Source: Yoonia sp. SS1-5
GTDB lineage: Bacteria; Pseudomonadota; Alphaproteobacteria; Rhodobacterales; Rhodobacteraceae
NCBI RefSeq assembly: GCF_038443705.2
Contig: NZ_CP151767.2
Coordinates: 3,153,501 to 3,217,500, forward strand
DNA: 64,000 bases
Direction of reading: 5' to 3'
Both the position numbers and the translations under genes were made by a program. Under the pieces are notes generated by a model. The model was not told the DNA's origin and ran no database searches. It saw only the letters and a program-made list of their open reading frames with translations. Positions 52,571 to 58,670 of the stretch are shown piece after piece (position 1 is the first letter of the stretch; each line of letters begins with the position of its first letter).

Positions 52571-52577
52571 TGGTTCC
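52552..52577 (-). promoter_or_regulatory. EcfG promoter of nepR-ecfG-phyK
   Basis: On the minus strand GGAAC (52577-52573), 17 bases, CGTT (52555-52552). The -35 of each divergent promoter lies just beyond the -10 of the other, so the two polymerases compete for the same 32 bp. Confidence 0.85.
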
Positions 52578-52604
52578 CGAAATAACAGAAAAAAAGGTCA
52601 AAAA

Positions 52605-53411
52605 ATGAACCAGACTGAAACGGAGGCGAACTTTTCCGACCTCATTGCAGCGGAATTGCCCTATCTGCGGCGGTATACCAGAGCATTGACCGGCTCGCAG
52701 TCCCGCGGCGATAAATATACGGTTGCAACGCTTGAGACGATTTTGAAGGACAGATCGCCGTTCGACAATGACAACCCGGTCAAGGTCAACCTTTTCAAAT
52801 GCTTCCACGCGATCTGGGTCACATCCGGCCAGCAGTTCGCCGACCCCGAAGACAGCTTGCGCGGCAGGGCGCAAGGGCTACTGGCAAAGCTGACAGCGAA
52901 CTCGCGCGAGGCGCTGTTGCTGCGCACGATTGAGGAGTTCAGCCTCGATCATATCGCCAAGATCATGGATACTGATGCAGATGAAGTGCGCCGACTGATC
53001 AGCGCTGCCAACACTGAATTGGCGACAAGCGTCACCGGGCGGGTCATGATTATCGAGGATGAACCGATTATCGCCGCCGACCTGACCGCAATTGTTAGCG
53101 GCTTGGGACATGAGGTAACTGGCGTGGCCCGCACCCATAAAGAGGCGGTCGCGCTTGGCAATGAGAGCGGCGCAGATCTGATCCTGGCGGACATCCAGCT
53201 GGCGGATAACTCATCCGGCATCGACGCGGTCAACGACCTGCTTGAGATGATGGATGTGCCGGTGATCTTCATCACCGCCTTCCCTGAGCGGTTGTTGACC
53301 GGTGATCGGCCTGAACCGGCCTTTCTGATCTCGAAACCATTCCACGAGGCGCAGGTGCAATCGGCTGTCAGTCAGGCGATGTTCTTTGCGTCAACCGAGA
53401 CGCTGAAATAA
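52605..53411 (+). CDS. phyR: PhyR anti-anti-sigma response regulator
   Basis: 268 residues. Residues 1-140 are a sigma-like domain mimicking EcfG (LIAAELPYLRRYTRALTGSQ, then LLLRTIEEFSLDHIAKIMD). Residues 145-265 are a receiver with acidic pocket VMIIEDEP, phospho-acceptor Asp196 in LILADIQLAD, FITAFPERL and the conserved Lys in LISKPFHEAQ. On phosphorylation it binds NepR. It is divergent from nepR-ecfG-phyK, and its stop overlaps a terminator used by the opposite gene. Confidence 0.95.
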   Translation: MNQTETEANFSDLIAAELPYLRRYTRALTGSQSRGDKYTVATLETILKDRSPFDNDNPVKVNLFKCFHAIWVTSGQQFADPEDSLRGRAQGLLAKLTANSREALLLRTIEEFSLDHIAKIMDTDADEVRRLISAANTELATSVTGRVMIIEDEPIIAADLTAIVSGLGHEVTGVARTHKEAVALGNESGADLILADIQLADNSSGIDAVNDLLEMMDVPVIFITAFPERLLTGDRPEPAFLISKPFHEAQVQSAVSQAMFFASTETLK

Positions 53412-53448
53412 AAAATAGCCCCGCACGCGGTTGGTGCGTGCGGGGCTA
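53412..53448 (-). terminator. Intrinsic terminator downstream of the DUF1328 gene
   Basis: 13-bp perfect stem TAGCCCCGCACGC / GCGTGCGGGGCTA around a seven-base loop (53416-53448). On the minus strand it is followed by TTTTT, so it ends the DUF1328 transcript; it also lies immediately after phyR. Confidence 0.8.
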
Positions 53449-53523
53449 CGAGGGAATGCAGGGATTGGCGCGATCCGGCAATCTGATGCTGGTCTCACGA
53501 CAATCCTGCGGGGACATCGGTCG

Positions 53524-53685
53524 TTAGCTTCGGACTGCGCGCATGATCAGTGTCACCACAAACAGTACCAGGAAGATAAAGAACAGGATTTGCGCGATGC
53601 CCGCCGATGCGGATGCGATCCCACCAAATCCAAAGACTGCCGCGATCAGCGCGACGATAAAGAATACGATAGCGTAGTGTAGCAT
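53524..53685 (-). CDS. DUF1328 small membrane protein
   Basis: 53 residues, reading [16 protein letters not shown] ... [15 protein letters not shown] ... [10 protein letters not shown], the complete DUF1328 family with two membrane helices. GGAG lies 9 bases upstream of the ATG. It ends 76 bp before a terminator. An EcfG-like promoter about 60 bp upstream points to the general stress regulon, where this family often appears. Confidence 0.92.
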   Translation of the reverse strand: MLHYAIVFFIVALIAAVFGFGGIASASAGIAQILFFIFLVLFVVTLIMRAVRS

Positions 53686-53741
53686 TGAAGATCTCCGTTA
53701 TAGCGTTTTGCGCCCTCGATCTTTGACGCGGTCTGGCAATA

Positions 53742-53767
53742 AAACACGCCACTCTCCACTTGGTTCC
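53742..53767 (-). promoter_or_regulatory. EcfG-like promoter of the DUF1328 gene
   Basis: On the minus strand GGAAC (53767-53763), 17 bases, GTTT (or 16 bases, TGTT). Matches GGAAC and the GTT core, weaker at the first -10 base. Confidence 0.55.
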
Positions 53768-53790
53768 GAATAATATTCACCGCTTGGCAT

Positions 53791-53815
53791 GGAACGATCT
53801 GCGTCGCCGGTCGTT
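53791..53815 (+). promoter_or_regulatory. EcfG promoter of the DUF883-holin pair
   Basis: GGAAC (53791-53795), 16 bases, CGTT (53812-53815), 32 bp upstream of the DUF883 start. Confidence 0.75.
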
Positions 53816-53846
53816 GGGTTATCAACAAGCAATAAAGGAGGCTATC

Positions 53847-54182
53847 ATGGCTGCATCGACCAAAGCACTGAACGGAAAGACGGCAAACCCATCCAGCGAA
53901 GATCTCGCGAAACAAATCGAGATTTTGCAGAAAGATCTTGGCCAGTTGACGCAGACTATCGCCGAGATTGGCAAATCGAAAAGTGACGCCGCCGTCTCTG
54001 CGACCAAAGCAAAATTGTCCGACGCACGCGATCACGTGGCCGACCAAGCCGAAACCGCGAAACTGCAGGCGATGGAACTGCAGGGTCAGGCAAATGACTT
54101 TATCCGCAATCAACCGGCAACCGCGCTGGGCGTTGCAGCCGGTCTTGGTTTCCTCGTCGGCATTATGAGCACGCGGAAATAG
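53847..54182 (+). CDS. DUF883 (ElaB/YqjD-like) membrane-anchored protein
   Basis: 111 residues starting at MAASTKALNGKTANPSS, with AAAGGAGG upstream; the longer frame crosses the promoter. A long amphipathic helix (DLAKQIEILQKDLGQLTQTI) leads to a C-terminal anchor (FIRNQPATALGVAAGLGFLVG), the family pattern for ribosome- or membrane-associated stress proteins. The holin-like gene follows after 1 bp. Confidence 0.88.
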   Translation: MAASTKALNGKTANPSSEDLAKQIEILQKDLGQLTQTIAEIGKSKSDAAVSATKAKLSDARDHVADQAETAKLQAMELQGQANDFIRNQPATALGVAAGLGFLVGIMSTRK

Positions 54183-54183
54183 G

Positions 54184-54516
54184 ATGTTCGGCATCCGGAA
54201 AAAGGCGGCCAAGACCGCAAAGCGCGCAGGGCTCCTGACCGGAGGCCTGCTGCTATGCACGGTGGGTGCCGGGTTTCTGACCCTCGCGGGTTGGTTGGCG
54301 CTGGTGCCGATTGTGAGCATGCAGATGACGGCCACGATCATCGCCGCCATCTATTTGGGAATAGGCCTGATCATGATCGGCATCGGCGTGCGCTCTGAAA
54401 CCGCGGCGGACCAGCCCGTGCATCAGCCACAGGCCGCCGCAGACGGTCCACCGATCTTGCAGGCGTTTATGTATGGCCTTCAAGCGGGGGCGCAGTCGGA
54501 TCAGACCCGACATTAA
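54184..54516 (+). CDS. Holin-like/YqjE-type small membrane protein
   Basis: 110 residues with two membrane helices (GLLLCTVGAGFLTLAGWLALV and ATIIAAIYLGIGLIMIGIGV) and a polar C-terminus. The pairing with DUF883 is as in yqjD-yqjE-like clusters. The start follows the DUF883 stop by 1 bp. Its last 50 bp overlap the convergent receiver-like gene. Confidence 0.75.
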   Translation: MFGIRKKAAKTAKRAGLLTGGLLLCTVGAGFLTLAGWLALVPIVSMQMTATIIAAIYLGIGLIMIGIGVRSETAADQPVHQPQAAADGPPILQAFMYGLQAGAQSDQTRH

Positions 54517-54853
54517 GCACCGCCTCGACAATCATATCTGCCGTAAACGGCACACTGACAGACATCGTGGGGAAGCCGGCGTCTACCGGCTCCCCCAGAC
54601 ACATCACGTGGCCGCCACCAGCGACCAGTGATTGCAGGAACGCGAGATCAGTTGGGACGACGAGCTTGCTGTTGATCAGGACGCAGATCAACGCTTGATC
54701 ACTGATCACAAGACGGCGCGCCTGCGGGACGGATGTCACAATCGAAAGGTCACTTTTGGGGAACACGGTTTTCAATGTGCCCGCCAAATCCATGCTCACG
54801 ATGGGGTCTGGTTCAATGACAATGAAAGTGCGTTCCACGATATCCTCATTCAA
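54467..54853 (-). CDS. Receiver-like protein lacking the phospho-acceptor Asp
   Basis: 128 residues. The N-terminus FIVIEPDPIVSMDLAGTLK mimics a receiver acidic pocket, but the strand that normally carries the phosphorylated Asp reads ALICVLINSKL. Later elements (GGGHVMCLGEPVDAG, VSVPFTADMIVEAV) occupy the positions of the Thr/Lys switch. It is likely an unphosphorylatable adaptor beside the stress locus. It overlaps the holin-like gene by 50 bp at the 3' ends. Confidence 0.65.
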   Translation of the reverse strand: MNEDIVERTFIVIEPDPIVSMDLAGTLKTVFPKSDLSIVTSVPQARRLVISDQALICVLINSKLVVPTDLAFLQSLVAGGGHVMCLGEPVDAGFPTMSVSVPFTADMIVEAVLNVGSDPTAPPLEGHT

Positions 54854-54922
54854 CCGTTAACCTTTATCTAATGGCTATCCGGTGGCCGTGCTATAATCTA
54901 TGACATAGGAGGGAGCAGTAAA

Positions 54923-55651
54923 TTGGCGACGAAATGCGAGAATTGTCCGTTACGCCGCCGCGATGTGTTTGAAGACATGTCCGCCGAAGACGTGCGTTTT
55001 ATGCAGCGTTTCAAGGTCGGTGAACTGGTCGTGGACCCCGGAACCCCGATCTTGATGGAAGGGTCCAACAGCCCCCAGCTTTTTACAGCCCTGCACGGCA
55101 TGGGTCTGCGTTACAAATTATTGCCCAACGGCGCGCGTCAGGTTGTCAGCTTGATTTTTCCCGGTGATTTTATCGGCCTTCAGGCCGGCATCATGGGCGA
55201 AATGGGCCATTCTGTTGAGGCGACCACCAAAATGACGCTCTGCGTTTTTGATCGCACTGCATTATGGAGCTTTTTCAAAGAGCGGCCAGAGCGGGCGTTT
55301 TCACTGACTTGGCTTGCCGCTGTAGAAGAGCATTTCCTGGGCGAGGCGCTGTCAACATTGGGTCAGCGGACTGCATTGCAATCGGTTGCCTGGGCGCTGG
55401 CGCGCGTGTTCATCCGCGGGCAGTCGCTGGGCCTCGAGACGGATGGGCAGATGAAATTTCCGTTCAAACAGCAGGACCTGGCCGATGCCCTCGGGTTGTC
55501 ATTGGTTCATACAAACAAGACACTTGGTCGATTGCGGCAACGGCAATTGGCCCACTGGTCCGACGGTGTGCTGCGCGTAAACGACCTGGCCGGTCTGGCA
55601 AAGATCGCCATGCTGGATGATCTGGCACCGCGCCGCCGCCCGATCCTGTAA
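54923..55651 (+). CDS. Crp/Fnr family transcriptional regulator
   Basis: 242 residues from a TTG start preceded by AGGAGGGA; a TATAAT (54890s) is upstream. N-terminal CENCPLRRRDVF retains two of the Cys residues used by Fnr to bind 4Fe-4S, but lacks the third spaced Cys, so oxygen sensing may be lost or altered. A cyclic-nucleotide-fold follows (QVVSLIFPGDFIGLQAGIMG), then a helix-turn-helix (FKQQDLADALGLSLVHTNKTLGRL). It is convergent with the puc-linked repeat protein gene and might regulate photosynthesis or stress genes nearby. Confidence 0.9.
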   Translation: MATKCENCPLRRRDVFEDMSAEDVRFMQRFKVGELVVDPGTPILMEGSNSPQLFTALHGMGLRYKLLPNGARQVVSLIFPGDFIGLQAGIMGEMGHSVEATTKMTLCVFDRTALWSFFKERPERAFSLTWLAAVEEHFLGEALSTLGQRTALQSVAWALARVFIRGQSLGLETDGQMKFPFKQQDLADALGLSLVHTNKTLGRLRQRQLAHWSDGVLRVNDLAGLAKIAMLDDLAPRRRPIL

Positions 55652-55663
55652 GCGGGCGATGTA

Positions 55664-56335
55664 TCAGCTGACCGTTTTCAGCCCGAATAGCCGCGAGAAT
55701 GGGGTGCCACCGCCGGGAATGACGGATTTGCGGCGCGGCTTGGTCGATAAAAGAGGACGCGGCCAGAAAGCTTTGGACATATACCGCCCGCCACTGATGA
55801 CTGATTTCTTGCGCGACTTCTGCGAGACAAGCTTCATCGGCCAAAACGCACGCGACATGTATCGCCCGCCCGAAATGACCGACCGTTTTTGGCGATGCGC
55901 TTTCAGCATGGGCAGGCCAAAGTTCGACGTCACAGGCCCACGGAACTTAAGCTCGTATGGTGAGCTCAGCACACGCGGATGATCTTTCAGGATGCTTTTG
56001 CTGTCATGGAACGTTGTTCCCGGAACGAAATAATCCTCCGTCACGCCCGGTGTCTCAACCCCACCGCGCGCTGCCAGCACTTCGCGGGTCAGCTTGGCCG
56101 CACCCAATGGCCTGTACGTTGTTCGGACAACCACAAGCGCCTGTCCCCCGTTCAGGGCAGAGACGTAGTGCGATGTGGCGTCATCATTGACCATCGCGCG
56201 TTCGAGCCGAGCGGCGTCGACGCCAGCGACAAAAACATCGCATTCCCGCGCCGGGACGCCCTTGAATTGCAGTCTGTCAACCGCATCATGGGCTGACGCT
56301 TCGTCCGGAAAAAGTCGGGAAATCACAGTTGTCAT
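55664..56335 (-). CDS. Basic repeat protein translationally coupled to pucC
   Basis: 223 residues. The N-terminal 85 residues resemble a YflT-like alpha/beta domain (ISRLFPDEASAHDAVDRLQFKGVPARECDVFVAGV). The C-terminal 80 residues are three basic repeats: SVISGGRYMSRAFWP, SVISGGRYMSKAFWP and SVIPGGGTPFSRLFG, each followed by a Lys/Arg-rich linker. The ATG overlaps the pucC stop (ATGA). No known puc gene of this type is recognised; a role in antenna assembly or membrane association is inference. Confidence 0.75.
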   Translation of the reverse strand: MTTVISRLFPDEASAHDAVDRLQFKGVPARECDVFVAGVDAARLERAMVNDDATSHYVSALNGGQALVVVRTTYRPLGAAKLTREVLAARGGVETPGVTEDYFVPGTTFHDSKSILKDHPRVLSSPYELKFRGPVTSNFGLPMLKAHRQKRSVISGGRYMSRAFWPMKLVSQKSRKKSVISGGRYMSKAFWPRPLLSTKPRRKSVIPGGGTPFSRLFGLKTVS

Positions 56336-57768
56336 GACGTTTCCACTCCTGTTGTTGTCGCGGTGTATGGGGCGGCCACCGAAGTGACAGCGTTTCTGCG
56401 GACCAAGGGTATAACGATCAATGCCGCAGCGATGAGGAACAAGATTTCAATCATGAAAACGACGATATAGGGCGTCTCGACCGTGTTTCCAGCCTGCCCC
56501 TGAAACCCGACGACGACATCACGCACGATCCCGGCCAGGGCGATACCAATCCCCGCTGCGGTGGCCTGCACGGCACCCCAAGCGCCAAGGGCGAGCCCAA
56601 TACGGTCCTTGGGGGCTGCGCGCATAGTGGCCGTCAAGGTCGCGTGCCCGAACAGGCCAGCGCCGAACCCTGTGGCAAGGGTTCCTGCAAGAAACAACGC
56701 GATGCCACCACCCAATGATGACAAAATAATCGCGGCAAACCCCGGCACGCCAATGATTGTTGCAACCATCGCCAATAGGGCAGGTGATCCGCCATTTCCC
56801 AGCACACGCGAGGCAAGTCCGAAGCCCAGCAGCGTGCCTGTGGCAAACAGCGCCGTCAGTTTGGTTGTGTCGGCCACCGACAGACCCAGCGCCTGCCCCC
56901 CATAGGGCTCCAGCAGCACATCTGCCATCGCAAAACCAAAGGTCCCCAACCCGATCAGAACCAATAGGCGCATCATGCCCTGACCCCCAAGCAAGGTACG
57001 CCAAGCTTGCGAAAAATCGACATGTCGGGCGATCTTCATCGCCTTGGCCCGATCCCTGCAGCGGGCTTCCTGTTTCCACATTGCGGTCAGGTTCAGCAAA
57101 GCCGTAACAACCGCGCAGCCCTGAATGACCTGTATCAGCCGCCCAGGGCTGTAATTCTCAAGCAGCGCCCCGAAAACCAGCGCGCTGACAACCATGCCCA
57201 GCAAAAGCATGACATACATCAAGCCCACGACCTTTGCCTGATCGTCCTCTGCCACCAGATCCGTGGCCAGCGCCAACCCCACCGTTTGCACGATATGTAC
57301 GCCGGCCCCCACCATCAGGAACGCCAATCCGGCAGAGCAATATCCGATCCAGCGCGGCGCATCGACCGCGTCGCCGTAACCCGACAACACCAAAAGGGCG
57401 AACGGCATCACGGCAAAGCCGCCGAACTGGCACAGCGTGCCTTTCCAGATATAGGGGACCCTGCGCAGCCCCAACGCAGAGACATGGGTGTCCGACTTGT
57501 AGCCGATCAACGTGCGGAAAGGGGCAAATACCAATGGAAGCGCCAGCATGCAGGCAACCAGCGTTGCGGGCACTTGTAGTTCGACAATCATGACCCGGTT
57601 CAGAGTGCCGATCAGCAACACCAGCGCCATGCCGACCGTCACTTGAAACAGCGACAGCCGTAACAGGCGGGATAGCGGCACGTCATCCGTGGCGACATCG
57701 GCAAATGGCAGGTACCTTGGCCCGATAGCTGCCAGCTTGCGGGTCGCAAAGGCGCGATAGTCGAACAT
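56332..57768 (-). CDS. pucC: PucC family light-harvesting assembly MFS protein
   Basis: 478 residues, 12 hydrophobic segments. The PucC/LhaA-type N-terminus (LSRLLRLSLFQVTVGMALVLLIGTLNRVMIVEL) and YKSDTHVSALGLRRVPYIWKG are diagnostic. The family inserts or assembles LH2/LH1 and may carry bacteriochlorophyll. It lies 99 bp downstream of pucA behind a strong terminator, which would make it a low-level readthrough gene as in other purple bacteria, and is coupled to the repeat protein gene. Confidence 0.93.
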   Translation of the reverse strand: MFDYRAFATRKLAAIGPRYLPFADVATDDVPLSRLLRLSLFQVTVGMALVLLIGTLNRVMIVELQVPATLVACMLALPLVFAPFRTLIGYKSDTHVSALGLRRVPYIWKGTLCQFGGFAVMPFALLVLSGYGDAVDAPRWIGYCSAGLAFLMVGAGVHIVQTVGLALATDLVAEDDQAKVVGLMYVMLLLGMVVSALVFGALLENYSPGRLIQVIQGCAVVTALLNLTAMWKQEARCRDRAKAMKIARHVDFSQAWRTLLGGQGMMRLLVLIGLGTFGFAMADVLLEPYGGQALGLSVADTTKLTALFATGTLLGFGLASRVLGNGGSPALLAMVATIIGVPGFAAIILSSLGGGIALFLAGTLATGFGAGLFGHATLTATMRAAPKDRIGLALGAWGAVQATAAGIGIALAGIVRDVVVGFQGQAGNTVETPYIVVFMIEILFLIAAALIVIPLVRRNAVTSVAAPYTATTTGVETS

Positions 57769-57783
57769 CTATCATCTCATTCT

Positions 57784-57807
57784 CGTGCCAGTTGATGGAT
57801 TGGCACG
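57784..57807 (-). promoter_or_regulatory. Hairpin in front of pucC
   Basis: CGTGCCA (57784-57790) and TGGCACG (57801-57807) form a 7-bp stem with a ten-base loop, 16 bp before the pucC ATG, where it could hinder ribosome loading. Confidence 0.4.
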
Positions 57808-57825
57808 CTACGTTCGCAAGAACGG

Positions 57826-57857
57826 AAAAAAAGGCCCGCCGCAAGATGTGGCGAGCC
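57826..57857 (-). terminator. Intrinsic terminator between pucBA and pucC
   Basis: On the minus strand GGCTCGCC, nine-base loop, GGCGGGCC (8 bp, one G-U), then seven T bases. It begins 11 bp past the pucA stop and would yield a short abundant pucBA transcript. Confidence 0.88.
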
Positions 57858-57867
57858 CGATAAGCAT

Positions 57868-58224
57868 CTATTGGGTGATGGGTATCGCCAGGTTACTGTC
57901 ATGTGCGGCGGCATGAACCTCGGGCATCTGAAGCACGCCTTTGGTGATTGTTCCATCCGGCAACATGATCGTGACTTCCAGCCCACCATTTTCAAGCGGT
58001 GTCACGTAAGACGCGTTTGCCGTTTCCATATCCGGCAATTGCAATTGTGCCGCGGCCATCTTGTCGCCTGTGCCCATTTCGACGCCCGACAGGAAGTCAG
58101 ACACCCATGATGTGTTGCTGACAACGGCCACATGCACCGCAAATGAACCAAGTGCCACAGCACCAAGGAATACGGGGACGCCAACGCTTGGGTTCACGAC
58201 CAGCCACATTTTTGCATTATTCAT
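57868..58224 (-). CDS. pucA: LH2 antenna alpha polypeptide with long C-terminal extension
   Basis: 118 residues; GGGAGG precedes the ATG. Residues 1-47 align without gaps to LH2 alpha chains: MNNAKMWLVVNPSVGVPVF, the bacteriochlorophyll ligand His31 in FAVHVAVV, and Trp40. At positions 44 and 45 it has Phe-Leu (VSDFLSG), not Tyr-Trp. About 70 extra residues follow, a periplasmic extension unusual for alpha chains. It is coupled in order with pucB (13 bp upstream) and sits before a terminator. Confidence 0.92.
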   Translation of the reverse strand: MNNAKMWLVVNPSVGVPVFLGAVALGSFAVHVAVVSNTSWVSDFLSGVEMGTGDKMAAAQLQLPDMETANASYVTPLENGGLEVTIMLPDGTITKGVLQMPEVHAAAHDSNLAIPITQ

Positions 58225-58236
58225 AACTGACCTCCC

Positions 58237-58389
58237 TTAGCCGAGCCACGGGGTCGCGATTGCGACCAGTACATGAGCAAGCAACGCGATCGCTCCGAAA
58301 ACGCGGGTGCCGTCGATAAGGTAGCTATGTACCTCTTCGGCCTCCTCCAGGGTCAGGCCTGTTGGCCATACTTTGTCGCCGTCCGCCAT
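58237..58389 (-). CDS. pucB: LH2 antenna beta polypeptide
   Basis: 50 residues, GGAGGAATTCAC just before the ATG. The beta-chain pattern [18 protein letters not shown] ... LLAHVL ... ATPWLG is complete, with His39 as bacteriochlorophyll ligand, and His21 and Arg29 matching the B800-site residues. First gene of the puc operon. Confidence 0.95.
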   Translation of the reverse strand: MADGDKVWPTGLTLEEAEEVHSYLIDGTRVFGAIALLAHVLVAIATPWLG

Positions 58390-58483
58390 GTGAATTCCTC
58401 CTACGCGGTGTTTGGTGAAGCGACTCTTCCCGAATCGTCTGGGCCTAAAGTAGCCGCACTGGATCGTCCTATATGCGTCACTG

Positions 58484-58501
58484 TGTCACATATTATGGAC
58501 A
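58484..58501. promoter_or_regulatory. PpsR/CrtJ-type site 1
   Basis: TGT, 12 bases, ACA, in the divergent region between pucB and the molybdopterin enzyme gene. Separated by exactly 8 bp from site 2, the spacing known for cooperative PpsR/CrtJ binding. Confidence 0.75.
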
Positions 58502-58509
58502 TTATCAAC

Positions 58510-58527
58510 TGTAACACAAAGTTGACA
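58510..58527. promoter_or_regulatory. PpsR/CrtJ-type site 2
   Basis: TGT, 12 bases, ACA. On the minus strand TTGTGT followed after 16 bases by CATAAT makes a plausible sigma-70 puc promoter overlapping both sites, as expected for a repressor. Confidence 0.72.
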
Positions 58528-58670
58528 CTTTGGCGGATGGGAAGGCGGCGCGGCCGACACCCTTGCCCCGCCTTCGTTACAGCGCCGTCGCTTAATGTCC
58601 CGGTTTTTCGCCTTACAAAAATCAGGGGCTATGCCATATGTGTTTTCTCAAGCGCTGATGGGGCGATGGC

